64,000 nt of DNA from Gimesia chilikensis (GCF_008329715.1 NZ_VTSR01000014.1:124001-188000); one strand, 5' to 3'. Shown: positions 45,595 to 55,201, numbered from the stretch's first letter. Numbers and translations: made by a program. The notes: generated by a model from the letters alone, not told the origin.

Positions 45595-46278
45595 TCAGGA
45601 ATCGGTATTGTCCTGCAGCAAGTGCTTTTCCACCCAGGGACGAAGCCCCTTGCTTTCGAACGATCCCTGGTAGGACGTTGAATTGCCTGACTTCTTAACA
45701 AAGTATCCGATCACGCTCTGCGGGAAGCGGGGATTGAGGTGCAGTTCAAATTCATGTCGCGTTGTACCATCCACCACAGTGTACCACGAAGCGGTGTAGC
45801 GTGGATGGTTCGGAGCGTGCCCCACAGCATCAGCGATACCTGTTGCGAAGCCGGTCAGTATTTGGGGATCCTTGAAGTGGGCCATGCGGTTTTTTCCGGA
45901 TCGATCAAACACGGTGATTTGTTTGAGCTGCTCATCCTGCAACTGGTTCAGGGCTTTCAGGTTCGCCATCTCGCGCTGCATTCTGGGCAGGGCAAAGCCA
46001 AAGGCCATGCCGGTGATGATGACCGCGAGTAGCCCCATCAGGCAGGCGACTCCGATCCACGCTCGACTGGTGGGCGCCGACTTGATTTGCCACACAACAC
46101 CGATGATGAACCCCGGCAACGTGCCGGCGACAGCTCCCAGCCAGAAGTTCATGAACCAGAAATGGTGCAGGGAGAGCGCCAGGCAAACCGCACCTCCCAC
46201 AAACTGGCAAACGATCACAATCACAATGATCCGCCAGGTGCCCCTGAGGTCCATGGCGTTGATTTGTCCGTGTTTCAT
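45595..46278 (-). CDS. Membrane protein with soluble C-terminal domain, unknown
   Basis: 227 residues. Three helices in the first ~95 residues (IIVIVIVCQFVGGAVCLALS; FWLGAVAGTLPGFIIGVVW; GVACLMGLLAVIITGMAFG), a probable coiled segment (MQREMANLKALNQLQDEQLK), then a domain with HPRYTASWYTVVDGTTRHEF. No family recognised. Confidence 0.55.
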   Translation of the reverse strand: MKHGQINAMDLRGTWRIIVIVIVCQFVGGAVCLALSLHHFWFMNFWLGAVAGTLPGFIIGVVWQIKSAPTSRAWIGVACLMGLLAVIITGMAFGFALPRMQREMANLKALNQLQDEQLKQITVFDRSGKNRMAHFKDPQILTGFATGIADAVGHAPNHPRYTASWYTVVDGTTRHEFELHLNPRFPQSVIGYFVKKSGNSTSYQGSFESKGLRPWVEKHLLQDNTDS

Positions 46279-46458
46279 GTCTTACGTCTATATCCGGGAG
46301 TAGGAAAACGCTGTCAGGATCATTAAAACTTTCTTGAGGTTCATTCCTGTATTCTACACGGTCACCCAGCAGGGGATACAGCTAATTCAGGAACCTTCAA
46401 CTCGCATTGGGGAGTCTCAACCTGCACTCTTTTTACATTTGCCCGCAAATCAATCATA

Positions 46459-47937
46459 ATGCAGCAAAGAACTTACAACGCTTCTACAACCACCAACGAA
46501 AACGCGCCCATGCTTTCCGAACTCAAACTCCTCGACGCCACACTCCATCGCACGGACACGCAGACCCGCATGCCCTTTCGGTTCGGCATCGCCGTCATGA
46601 CCGCGGCCCCGCACGTCTTCCTCAAGTGCCGCTATGAAATCGGCGGGCAGGTCGTGACCGGCATCGCCGCCGAGGGACTGCTGCCCCGCTGGTTCGACAA
46701 GTCACCCGAAAAACAGGCGGACCAGGAAATCGACGAAATGCTGCAGGTCATCCGGCAGGCCGTCGCGTTCGCTCGACAGGCGGCACCTGCGCCCGCGTTT
46801 GATTTCTGGCGACAGGTCTACCAGTCACAGGTCGCCTGGGCCGCGGAGCAGGGCTTCCCTTCATTATTGGCCCAGTTCGGCGTCACGATGGTCGAACGGA
46901 CTCTGCTCGACGCACTCGCCCGGGCCGAACGGTGCAACCTGGCCACGCTGTTACGGGAGAACCGCGTCGGCCTCGATCTGTCCGCCATTCATCCCGAACT
47001 GAAAGGCCACACGCCGGCTGAGTTCCTCCCCGCACAACCGCTCACGAAAATCATCGCTCGCCACACGGTCGGACTTTCCGATCCCCTGACCGCCGCCGAC
47101 CTCACCCCGGAAAACCGCATCAACGACGGCCTGCCACAGACGCTGGAAGACTGCATCCGCGCCTACGGACTCAGGCATTTCAAACTCAAGGCCCAGGGGG
47201 ATGTCGACCTCGATCTGGACCGGCTCCGCGCCATCGCTCAGGTCATCACCGCGCATTGCGGCAACAACTACGCCTTCACGCTGGACGGCAACGAGCAGTA
47301 CCGTGAGTTCCCCCGCTTCGTCGAACTCTGGGACGGCATTCAGGCCGACGCGGCTCTCTCGGCCTTCTTTGAAAACCTGATCTTCATCGAGCAGCCCCTG
47401 CATCGTAGCGTGGCCCTCGACCCGGCCATCGCGCACATTGCCGACTGGGAAAACGGGCCGCCGGTGATCATCGACGAATCCGACGCCGATCTCAGCGCAC
47501 TCGAACAGGCACTCCAGCTCGGCTACGCGGGGACGAGCCACAAGAACTGCAAAGGCATCCTGAAGGCGACCGCCCATCGCTGCCTGATCAACCACCGCAA
47601 CGCCACCGAAAACACAAATCGCTACCAGATGAGTGGCGAAGACCTGGTGAATATCGGCCCGGTCGCCCTGCTGCAGGACCTCGCCGCCCAGGCAGCCCTG
47701 GGCATTACCTCCGTCGAACGCAACGGCCACCACTACTTCCATGGTCTGACTCCATTCCCCAAACCAATCAGCCAGCTGATGCTCGCCCAGCACGGCGACC
47801 TCTACACCGAGATGGACAATGGCTATGCCCGCGTCAACATCACAAACGGCGAACTCAACCTGGCCTCGATTAACGCCGCCCCCTTCGGCATCGGTGTGGA
47901 AGTACCCCTGGACGGCTTTGAGGAACTGTCACTCTGA
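46459..47937 (+). CDS. Enolase-superfamily (mandelate racemase/muconate-lactonizing type) protein
   Basis: 492 residues, no signal peptide. Barrel features in order: RHFKLKAQGD (KxK motif bases), FTLDGNEQY (first metal Asp), FIEQPLH (metal Glu), IIDESDADL (metal Asp/Glu) and TSHKNCKG (second-side Lys). This matches dipeptide-epimerase/MLE-like members, although with about 80 extra residues between cap and barrel. Substrate unknown. Neither of two ATGs (46459, 46510) has a good ribosome site; conservation begins shortly after the second. Confidence 0.78.
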   Translation: MQQRTYNASTTTNENAPMLSELKLLDATLHRTDTQTRMPFRFGIAVMTAAPHVFLKCRYEIGGQVVTGIAAEGLLPRWFDKSPEKQADQEIDEMLQVIRQAVAFARQAAPAPAFDFWRQVYQSQVAWAAEQGFPSLLAQFGVTMVERTLLDALARAERCNLATLLRENRVGLDLSAIHPELKGHTPAEFLPAQPLTKIIARHTVGLSDPLTAADLTPENRINDGLPQTLEDCIRAYGLRHFKLKAQGDVDLDLDRLRAIAQVITAHCGNNYAFTLDGNEQYREFPRFVELWDGIQADAALSAFFENLIFIEQPLHRSVALDPAIAHIADWENGPPVIIDESDADLSALEQALQLGYAGTSHKNCKGILKATAHRCLINHRNATENTNRYQMSGEDLVNIGPVALLQDLAAQAALGITSVERNGHHYFHGLTPFPKPISQLMLAQHGDLYTEMDNGYARVNITNGELNLASINAAPFGIGVEVPLDGFEELSL

Positions 47938-47960
47938 GGACTTTTTACTAGGACTGTCCC

Positions 47961-48314
47961 ATGTCGGAAATGGAATTAATACAAGCCCTTGAGCGACTGT
48001 TACCAACTGAAAAAATCATGAGCGATGCTCGGGATCTGATCGAGGAGTGTGAATATCAGTTTGATTTCGACGAGGATGGCCTGGTGTCTATTCCTGTGGA
48101 CGTTGAATTGATCTTCATCTCCAAAAGCGCCTTATATACGCCGTTTGATGTCCATTTTGGGACCGGTTATAAGTCGATCGTGGCGGTTGGAAATGCCCGG
48201 CAGTATGATCTTCATATATCTGATCTGGTTGCAGATTATGGTTTCATCACTCTCTGGTACAATCGAGATGCTAAATTAATTACGACTGATGTTATGCAGA
48301 AACTCTTCAGGTAA
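47961..48314 (+). CDS. Small hypothetical protein
   Basis: 117 residues, soluble, very acidic N-terminal third (SDARDLIEECEYQFDFDEDG), then a beta-rich segment (YTPFDVHFGTGYKSIVAVGN). AGGA eight bases before the ATG. AT-rich relative to the enolase gene just upstream. Orphan, immunity-like in size and charge only. Confidence 0.55.
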   Translation: MSEMELIQALERLLPTEKIMSDARDLIEECEYQFDFDEDGLVSIPVDVELIFISKSALYTPFDVHFGTGYKSIVAVGNARQYDLHISDLVADYGFITLWYNRDAKLITTDVMQKLFR

Positions 48315-48327
48315 CTGGATGCGAAAT

Positions 48328-48357
48328 AATTCGTGTCTTTCGTGGTAGTAATCAAAA
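48328..48357. repeat. Dispersed 'TTTCGTGGTAG' repeat, copy 6
   Basis: AATTCGTGTCTTTCGTGGTA then GTAATCAAAA, 22 bases before the methyltransferase start. Same orientation as the five copies between 23 and 28 kb. Confidence 0.75.
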
Positions 48358-48378
48358 CCATCACAGTGAACCCCGTCC

Positions 48379-49116
48379 ATGACCACCGACTATAACAAAA
48401 TCGCCGCGCAGTACCGCGAAGTCAAAGGACGCCCCTGGCGGTCGCTGGTCGAAGAGTATTCGCTGCTCCAGCTCATCGGCCCCGTGGCTGGCCTGAAGGT
48501 CGTCGACCTCGCCTGTGGCGAAGGCTTCTTCACCCGCAAACTCAGGCAACTGGGGGCCACCTCGATTGTCGGCACCGATGTCTCCCACGAGATGATCAAT
48601 CTGGCAACCGAGCGGGAACAGCGTGAACCGCTGGGCATCGACTACCTCGTCGAAGACGTGCGGGCAGAAGGCCCCCGGCTCGACCATGATCTCGCGGTCG
48701 CTGCCTGGCTACTCGTCTATGCCCACGACCGGGAGGAACTGGCTGCCATGTGCCGGGGCCTCGCGCGTCAGCTCAGGCCCGGGGGACGGCTCGTCACACT
48801 GACCACCAATCCGCAGCTCTATTTCTTCCCCGAGTTTGATTACCAGAAGTACGGCTTCCAGATTCATCTCGAAGACCAGGTACGCGAAGGTGCTTTGATC
48901 CGCTGGACGGGCCGTCTCAAAGATGGCTCCCAGCTCGAAGTCGTGAACTATTACCTCCCCGAGGAAGCCTATGCCTCCGCCCTGGAGTCGGCTGGTTTTC
49001 AAGACATTACCTTTCATCCACTCACTCTCTCCCCGGAAGCAGCCGACGAAGCAGATTACTGGGCCGACATGATCAACCAGCCCCCGGCTATCATGATCGA
49101 AGCCATCCGGAAATAG
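48379..49116 (+). CDS. Class I SAM-dependent methyltransferase
   Basis: 245 residues. Motif I VVDLACGEGFFTRKL near residue 36, acidic end of strand 2 IVGTDVSHEMI, YLVEDVR (motif II) and ARQLRPGGRLVTLT (post-motif). This is a small-molecule (ubiE/arsM-like) methyltransferase fold; substrate unknown. Preceded by a dispersed repeat in its leader; monocistronic. Confidence 0.88.
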   Translation: MTTDYNKIAAQYREVKGRPWRSLVEEYSLLQLIGPVAGLKVVDLACGEGFFTRKLRQLGATSIVGTDVSHEMINLATEREQREPLGIDYLVEDVRAEGPRLDHDLAVAAWLLVYAHDREELAAMCRGLARQLRPGGRLVTLTTNPQLYFFPEFDYQKYGFQIHLEDQVREGALIRWTGRLKDGSQLEVVNYYLPEEAYASALESAGFQDITFHPLTLSPEAADEADYWADMINQPPAIMIEAIRK

Positions 49117-49165
49117 GCCGCGATCTGCAGTCCAGCGGTCGATGTTCAGAACTGCCGCATTGTTC

Positions 49166-49171
49166 TATAAT
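49166..49171 (+). promoter_or_regulatory. Probable -10 box for the 2-hydroxyacid dehydrogenase gene
   Basis: TATAAT about 50 bases before the start codon; no good -35 match at 17 bases, only TGTTCA. Confidence 0.35.
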
Positions 49172-49218
49172 CGTCTCTGGCGCGCAGAGTTCACGCAGTA
49201 GTCAGAGTTAGGAAAAGG

Positions 49219-50373
49219 TTGTCAGCAGTGACAGACAGGAATGATCGGGAAAGGCTTGAGGATTTCATCGCACAATTACAGTCGCAGTCGGGCCTCAATC
49301 CGCTGAAGTACGAACGCATGCTGGCTGAGTTGCACGCGACTCAGCCGTTGGACGGGCACGACGCAGAGGGCCGCCGACAGATTGCCTTTTTCGATGCGAA
49401 GCAGTACGACCTCAATTCATTTTCCGCACGAAACGACGACAGCTTCCAGTTGATCGCCATCGAATCGCCCCTCAATGAACAGACCGCCTCCGCGGCTGCG
49501 GGCTGCAAGGTGGTCTGCATCTTCGTCAATGATGAAGCGCACGAGTCGGTCATCGCGCGACTCGCGGAACTGGGCGTGGAACTGATCGCCCTCCGCTGTG
49601 CCGGCTTCAATAATGTCGATCTCGAAGCCTGCCGCAAATATGGCATCAGCGTCGTACGGGTGCCCGCCTATTCGCCGCATGCGGTCGCCGAACATACCGT
49701 GGCGTTGATGCTGATGCTCAACCGTCATCTGCACCAGGCATACCTGCGGAACCGGGCCGGGGCGTTCATTCTGGATGGACTGACCGGCTTCGACATGCAC
49801 GGCAAAACTGTCGGCGTTATCGGCACCGGGAAGATCGGGCAGTGTGTCGTCGAGATTCTGACCGGCTTCGGCTGTCATGTGCTGGCCTATGACGTACATG
49901 AAAATCCAGAAGTCGCCAGCCTGCCACAGACAAAGTACGTCGCTCTGGACGAACTGCTCTCCCAGTCCGATGTCATCACGCTGCATGTGCCACTCTTCGA
50001 AGAGACCTATCACCTGATTAACCAGGAAACCATCGCCCGCATGAAACCGGGGGTGATGCTGATCAACACCTCGCGGGGAGGCCTGGTCGAAACGGTCTCG
50101 CTGATCGACGGCTTAAAGACCGGCCAGATCGGCTACGCCGGCCTGGATGTCTATGAAGAAGAGGCGGGTATTTTCTTCCACGATATCTCCAATCAGGTTC
50201 TCGACGACGACGTACTGGCCCGACTGATGACATTCAATAATGTCGTGATCACTTCGCACCAGGCGTTCCTGACGAATGAGGCCCTGGATAACATCGCCGA
50301 AACCACCTACGCCAACATCGAAGAATTCTTCGACGGCAAACGGGGCACCGACCTGACACACCACGTCGGGTAA
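49219..50373 (+). CDS. D-lactate dehydrogenase-type 2-hydroxyacid dehydrogenase
   Basis: 384 residues. After an N-terminal extension of ~55 residues comes a standard LdhA-type enzyme: RRQIAFFDAKQYD, LRCAGFNNVDL (catalytic Arg in the second half context), VGVIGTGKIGQ (NAD loop), INTSRGGLVET, GLDVYEEEAGIFF (catalytic Glu) and ITSHQAFLT (catalytic His). It reversibly reduces pyruvate to D-lactate. Starts are ambiguous: TTG here with AGGA five bases upstream, or GTG three codons later; the extension is part of either. E. coli LdhA is 329 residues. Confidence 0.88.
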   Translation: MSAVTDRNDRERLEDFIAQLQSQSGLNPLKYERMLAELHATQPLDGHDAEGRRQIAFFDAKQYDLNSFSARNDDSFQLIAIESPLNEQTASAAAGCKVVCIFVNDEAHESVIARLAELGVELIALRCAGFNNVDLEACRKYGISVVRVPAYSPHAVAEHTVALMLMLNRHLHQAYLRNRAGAFILDGLTGFDMHGKTVGVIGTGKIGQCVVEILTGFGCHVLAYDVHENPEVASLPQTKYVALDELLSQSDVITLHVPLFEETYHLINQETIARMKPGVMLINTSRGGLVETVSLIDGLKTGQIGYAGLDVYEEEAGIFFHDISNQVLDDDVLARLMTFNNVVITSHQAFLTNEALDNIAETTYANIEEFFDGKRGTDLTHHVG

Positions 50374-50402
50374 CAGAGTGTAGTTGATCCAGCGTCGACA
50401 CA

Positions 50403-51041
50403 TTAGCCGGTGTGCCGCACCTCATTCCCGAAAAATTCCACCGACCACACGCTGCCATACTCGCTGATCACATCCACGAACCAGTATCCCGTCTCGGGTT
50501 CGACCGTTATTTTATCCAGGGTGACCGGACGCGAATCCTGGTGGGGGACGTTATGCAGGTAGTAAGCCAGGTTATGCAGAATGCGAAAGGCTACGCAGAG
50601 CGCTTCATCATCGACGCCAGTCTCACCTCCCGGCAGCACGAGGTCAATATCATCGACCTGAATCCACGCATCGGCTAACTCCGGCGGCCGCCAGATCGGA
50701 GCCAGGTTTTCGGTGTATCCATACCACCAGTCGCCTTCCAGATCGCCGGCCGACTCTGTCAGTCCCATGTCAAACAGCGTGTTGAGTTGATACAGAACCC
50801 AGAGCGCATAGTTCCTTGGGGTATTGACCGTGCATAATAACTCCAGCCACTTTCGTTCCCCCAGGAAGACAATGCCGTACCGTTTCTCAAAACCAATCAG
50901 TTCCCGGATCCGACTGTTGACTTTATCCGACGACAGGTCACTCTTGCCAATCAGCGATTCCTCACCGATCTCCTGTTCGAGTTTGCGATATTCAGACCAC
51001 GGCAAAAAACGCCTTTGATCAGCGGAGAAGGGGGAATCCAT
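50403..51041 (-). CDS. Hypothetical soluble protein
   Basis: 212 residues, acidic, Trp-rich. Segments such as RELIGFEKRYGIVFLGERKW and GDLEGDWWYGYTENLAPIW read as a genuine protein with no family I recognise. Convergent with the dehydrogenase gene (29 bases apart). Could be another immunity-type orphan. Confidence 0.55.
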   Translation of the reverse strand: MDSPFSADQRRFLPWSEYRKLEQEIGEESLIGKSDLSSDKVNSRIRELIGFEKRYGIVFLGERKWLELLCTVNTPRNYALWVLYQLNTLFDMGLTESAGDLEGDWWYGYTENLAPIWRPPELADAWIQVDDIDLVLPGGETGVDDEALCVAFRILHNLAYYLHNVPHQDSRPVTLDKITVEPETGYWFVDVISEYGSVWSVEFFGNEVRHTG

Positions 51042-51134
51042 GCAGTAACTTTTCCAGCAAAGTAAAGCGACGAGACACAGGCGGGATGACGTTCCTCCCG
51101 CCCGATTTCAGGACAGCCCCAGTCTCGCGGATTC

Positions 51135-51893
51135 TCACACTTCTGACAACAGCAATGTTGCGCCGGGGGCAACGGTCAGTTTTTCCAAATGCCCCGTGCG
51201 CATTTCTCCGGACTTCGCATCCTGAAACAACAGATGCATGTGCATTGAAGTACCCGGGTGTGTAATGTTGCCGGCTGCATCTTTGGCGAACACCCCAACC
51301 AGCTTGCCACTGACTTTCGGCAGATCCGCTTCATAAGGCCGATTGTCGGCGGGCAGCGCCTCTTTCCGCATCCGAGCCCGAATCGGACATGCGCCGTTAA
51401 TCACATGGAACTCGACATTTTGAAAATCGCCCTCGATCACAAACACGAACGGCGCTTTGACATCCAGACCTGCCTGGCGGGCATCCTGTTCAATCAGGGA
51501 GTTCAAATCGTCCGAAGAGACCGCCTGTGCAAGTGGATGTTTCGACCAGTCGGTCACATATCCGCCGACTAAAAGCGCGGTCTGGGTCTGGGGCGTCAGC
51601 TTGAGCGTCTGCAGTTTCCCATCCGACTTCACCTGCGTGAGTGTCACTTTGCCGTCAAGGATCGTCGCCTCGCCTCCCAGCGATTCCAGTGCGCCGACCC
51701 CATAAAAGTGCGGCTGCTTTATCAGCTCCGCAAATTTGACGCGTCCCTGGTGTTGCTGCTGGCCGATCACTTCGTGCATCTTGCCATACTGCACGAACCG
51801 CTCACCCTCAGGCTGCGCGGACAGTGCACCGCTTAAGCTACCCAGCACGACAGCTAAACCACCGAGACCGCTTACGAACGCAGGCCAATTCAT
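51135..51893 (-). CDS. Secreted acetolactate decarboxylase-like protein
   Basis: 252 residues with a signal peptide (cleavage near ALSA/Q). The AADC fold is seen in FYGVGALESLGGEATILDGK, PFVFVIEGDF and the metal site HPGTSMHMHLLF followed by TGHLEKL, i.e. the H-x-H...H ligands. Cytoplasmic AADC turns acetolactate into acetoin; an exported version may act on an external substrate or have another role. GGGAG eight bases before the ATG decides the start over a TTG one codon earlier. Confidence 0.8.
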   Translation of the reverse strand: MNWPAFVSGLGGLAVVLGSLSGALSAQPEGERFVQYGKMHEVIGQQQHQGRVKFAELIKQPHFYGVGALESLGGEATILDGKVTLTQVKSDGKLQTLKLTPQTQTALLVGGYVTDWSKHPLAQAVSSDDLNSLIEQDARQAGLDVKAPFVFVIEGDFQNVEFHVINGACPIRARMRKEALPADNRPYEADLPKVSGKLVGVFAKDAAGNITHPGTSMHMHLLFQDAKSGEMRTGHLEKLTVAPGATLLLSEV

Positions 51894-52140
51894 CAAATCA
51901 TCTCCCTAACTGCATAATCGATAAACTACCAGTCCTGCACAGCGGTAATTATACTTCTCCCGGGGCAGGGGAACAGTAGGAGAATTGCTGCGTACTAAAA
52001 CTTCACGCTGCTTTCATCATTGGCTCAAAGAAACCACCTCGCGCAGCAGAAAGTATTGACATGGGAACCGGCAAGGGTATGCTCGAACTGATTCCCGCAC
52101 GTCTCGACTGTTTCCTGTCTGTCGTTCAATGGAGGATACC

Positions 52141-52656
52141 ATGGATCTGCCGCCACAAGTTCAGAACCTGATAGATGCTATCTCGTCCCTGCCCGGGGTG
52201 GCCGGCTGTTTCTGCACTCCCCAGCCCCTGGATGAGATCGACGTCGATATGCTCTCACTCCCCGGTGATTTCGGCAGTCTGCCTCAGGCCGCCCTGATCC
52301 GCACGCAGGGGGGACGCGGAGATGAAGTGCTGATCCAGACCGAAGTGATTTTCGATCGTTCTCCCGGTGCCTGGCTCAGCCTCGAATTCCTGGCCTGGTG
52401 GGTGCGGGACTGGGGACGCAGCGGTCGCGAAATCCAGATGCGGCCCATGGCCTTGCCTCCACAAGGCTACGAAATCCAGTTGGGCCGAACCCTGAAGTTC
52501 TTCATCGAGTACTTCGTCATCGAAACTGAGAACGACTACGGTGATACACTGAAAGTCGTCCAGGAGATGGCCGATTCGATCGCTGAGAATTTCAAAAGTT
52601 ACCAGGAGTGCTTTGAGAACCCGGCGGAGTTCACCGGCGATATCGAAAGCATCTGA
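52141..52656 (+). CDS. Hypothetical soluble protein
   Basis: 171 residues, acidic. GGAGG five bases before the ATG settles this start over an upstream ATG inside the ribosome site. Contains WLSLEFLAWWVRDWGRSGRE and YEIQLGRTLKFFIEYFVIET. No family recognised; unlinked to neighbours. Confidence 0.6.
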   Translation: MDLPPQVQNLIDAISSLPGVAGCFCTPQPLDEIDVDMLSLPGDFGSLPQAALIRTQGGRGDEVLIQTEVIFDRSPGAWLSLEFLAWWVRDWGRSGREIQMRPMALPPQGYEIQLGRTLKFFIEYFVIETENDYGDTLKVVQEMADSIAENFKSYQECFENPAEFTGDIESI

Positions 52657-52704
52657 TCTGCTGTTGTTGAGGTGCTGCCGGGCAACATGATTTCTTTCCC
52701 GGGG

Positions 52705-54369
52705 TCACTCCTGTTCGAGTACCAGTCGGGGCAGATCGGGATCGACGGCCGATGACCAGGTACTGCCGATGCGTAATTCATCGAACAGGTAGGTGCTGTT
52801 CTTACCGACATGGAAACGGGCCACGTCAAACTCGTGTGAGGATTCGAAGGGAGTGGTGACGCAGGTCCAGACAGCCGGTTCCTGATCCGGGATGGTTTCT
52901 GCTTCCGCAAACGCACGCATGAAGACCTGGTCCAGGGCTTTTTCACTGGCGACTATTTTCGCGACAAACAGGTATGTCTCCCCGCTTTGCAGGGGGGGCG
53001 CTCTTTCAATGATCTGCAGATCGGCCTGCAGGATCGCATAATCGTTTATGCTCATCCCCATGCGGATTTTGGGGGGATCTTCCTGCTGGCCGGAAGGGAA
53101 CAGGGCGAAATTTCCATACTGGTTAGATTGACTTTTTTGATCCGTTTTGATTTTCTGCATGTAGAAACTGATGTAATAGATCGCGTTGATATCCATGCGA
53201 ACCGGCTGCTTCAATTTGCGAAAGAAAGAAATTCCTCCGCGGAGTTCGAGCAGCCCCAACTGGCTGGGGGCCACCTCGGTTCGGGCCAGTGATTCACGGG
53301 GATGGCTGAATGACTGGTTCACTCTGCCGCCGGTTTTCGAGGTTCGCCAGGGATTCACCCAGCCGATTCCGGAGTTCTGCCACGCGGATGTCTGCTCGGG
53401 ATCCAGAATCTCCGGGGGATGAAAACTGTCATAGGCCCGCAGTTCCTGGCGCTGTGCCTGTAAATTCTGTGGGGTTCCCGGAACTTCTCTTTTGAAGAGT
53501 TTCGGCTCCAGTTGAATATCTTCAATCTGCCTGTCGTTCAGATGTCGGGCCTGGCCCTCTTCGATGATCACCGATTCTGCAAACTGGTCGTTCTTCTGAT
53601 TGGGGTCGACCCGCACGGCTCCTTCAAACACGTGCAAATCGACTTCACCGTCCTGATGAATCTGCGCGCCGTATTCGGTGCCGATATCCTGAAAGGTGAG
53701 CAGGGGGGTAATCAACGAAAATTCCGGCGCCGGTTCATAGCCGTGCAGAACAATTTTACCGTAATCCAGTTTCGCGCGGCTGGACGTTACCAGGTTGATT
53801 TTGGTTGGTCCTTCGATAATCAGACGCACGCCCGTATCAAAGCGAAATTCAGCGACTCCCCGTTCCAGGACCAGATCCTCCGACATCAGCCTCTGGCCGG
53901 AGAACTCAGGCGGAGACTCGCTGCCCCAGACGCAATCCGTAGAACGCGTGAGTGTGGCTAAATAAGTGCGATCCTCTTTCACGGACTGCGGATCGGGGGC
54001 ACGGTTCCCCGGGAAATATCCCGCGAAGCTCCAGGCCAGCAGTAATCCCAACAGCAGCGAGCAACTGGCCACGACAGAATAACGTAGAAATGCCGCCCGT
54101 TTGGCGACGATCGGCTGCGGGGCAGCCTGCGGTTGCTGTGCGTGGTGCGTCTTGAATGTCTGTTCCAGCGCCTCCAGGCGGGCCTGCATATCACTCTGCA
54201 GTCCCAGGTTGATGTCCAGGTAATCAAAGTAGTACTGCATTGCCTCGGGATTGTTCGACAGATAAGCCTGGAACTGGTCGAACTCGGATTGCGAAATCTC
54301 TTCGGCCGGACTGTCCAGCAGCCGGTTCAGCAACGGTTCAAATTCGGGGGGAAGATCCTGGATTGACAT
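52705..54369 (-). CDS. FecR-domain anti-sigma-like membrane protein
   Basis: 554 residues. A cytoplasmic helical N-terminus (residues 1-90, with SEFDQFQAYLSNNPEAM typical of planctomycete anti-sigma ends), one membrane helix (~95-115), a FecR-like beta domain (GVAEFRFDTGVRLIIEGPTK, LLTFQDIGTEYGAQIHQDGE, LHVFEGAVRV) and a large C-terminal extracytoplasmic domain of the concanavalin/LamG type. It likely holds the adjacent ECF sigma factor at the membrane and responds to an external or envelope ligand. Gene order sigma then FecR with 5 bases between is standard. Confidence 0.85.
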   Translation of the reverse strand: MSIQDLPPEFEPLLNRLLDSPAEEISQSEFDQFQAYLSNNPEAMQYYFDYLDINLGLQSDMQARLEALEQTFKTHHAQQPQAAPQPIVAKRAAFLRYSVVASCSLLLGLLLAWSFAGYFPGNRAPDPQSVKEDRTYLATLTRSTDCVWGSESPPEFSGQRLMSEDLVLERGVAEFRFDTGVRLIIEGPTKINLVTSSRAKLDYGKIVLHGYEPAPEFSLITPLLTFQDIGTEYGAQIHQDGEVDLHVFEGAVRVDPNQKNDQFAESVIIEEGQARHLNDRQIEDIQLEPKLFKREVPGTPQNLQAQRQELRAYDSFHPPEILDPEQTSAWQNSGIGWVNPWRTSKTGGRVNQSFSHPRESLARTEVAPSQLGLLELRGGISFFRKLKQPVRMDINAIYYISFYMQKIKTDQKSQSNQYGNFALFPSGQQEDPPKIRMGMSINDYAILQADLQIIERAPPLQSGETYLFVAKIVASEKALDQVFMRAFAEAETIPDQEPAVWTCVTTPFESSHEFDVARFHVGKNSTYLFDELRIGSTWSSAVDPDLPRLVLEQE

Positions 54370-54374
54370 TCTGC

Positions 54375-54896
54375 TTACTGCTCATTCTGCAGTTTACGTG
54401 AAATACACGCTGCCAGTTCCCGTCGGAGAAATGACATGCGATTATAAAGCGTCTGGATCGATTTCTCAGTTGTTTTGGCGATCTCCGGGATGGACTGTTT
54501 TTCATAAACGGCGTCCCGCAACAGCTTCTGATCAGACGAGGGCAGAGAGCTTAAACATTCATGGAGATAATCGATCCGACTGTTGTAGTTAGCTAAGTGC
54601 TGCTCCCGTTTTCGAGACATGGTTTCCATCAGGTCCTGATCAAAATAATGTCGATCGTGGTGCAGGCTTCTATGGTGATTCCGTACGGTATAAAAAGCAA
54701 TCCCGCAAGCCCAGGGAAAGAAGTCTCGATTCCGATCGAACTCTTCAAACTTCTTCCACAGAGTCAGGCAGACGCGTTGATAAACATCTTCAGCATCAGA
54801 ATTATGCGGAATCAATGACCGAATAAAACTGAAAATCCGCATTCGATCTTTGCTTAACAGTGCTGTAAACAGGCTGTTCGTTTTTGATTGCGGCAT
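54375..54896 (-). CDS. ECF sigma factor (Rhodopirellula/Verrucomicrobium type)
   Basis: 173 residues. Region 2: HNSDAEDVYQRVCLTLWKKF and FDRNRDFFPWACGIAFYTVR; region 4: LSSLPSSDQKLLRDAVYEKQ, SIPEIAKTTEKSIQTLYNRM. RDFFPWACGIA is characteristic of the planctomycete/verrucomicrobial ECF group paired with FecR-like anti-sigma proteins. Forms an operon with the downstream FecR gene. Confidence 0.9.
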   Translation of the reverse strand: MPQSKTNSLFTALLSKDRMRIFSFIRSLIPHNSDAEDVYQRVCLTLWKKFEEFDRNRDFFPWACGIAFYTVRNHHRSLHHDRHYFDQDLMETMSRKREQHLANYNSRIDYLHECLSSLPSSDQKLLRDAVYEKQSIPEIAKTTEKSIQTLYNRMSFLRRELAACISRKLQNEQ

Positions 54897-55201
54897 CTAC
54901 GTTGAAACTCCGTTTAACCAAAACGAGAAACAGGCAGCCATTCAATGCGGTGCTCAGACGCAGCTTCGCAACTTCAGGCAGACAAAACTGTTCCGGACGG
55001 AAACCATCACAGATTTTACCTCTGATAGAATACATGTGGTGAGTGTGCTTGCAAGCGAAAAGTTCTTTCAGCCCCGGCAATTGTGCGTACCAGAACATTG
55101 AATTGAAATTTCGGATTGAGCAAAAAGTCAGATTACAGGCGAATTACTCCTCTCCCAACCAGAAGGATGATCCGGTGGGGGGAATTCCATTTTTGGGCTG
55201 G
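54897..55201. other. Intergenic region upstream of the ECF sigma gene
   Basis: 305 bases without a gene. It should contain the sigma-operon promoter, possibly autoregulated. Short open frames on both strands lack coding character. No clear hairpin or repeat. Confidence 0.5.

Noticed and set aside
54802-55101. Open frames on both strands near the ECF sigma start
   Set aside because: Mutually overlapping, no coding character, and partly antisense to the sigma factor gene.
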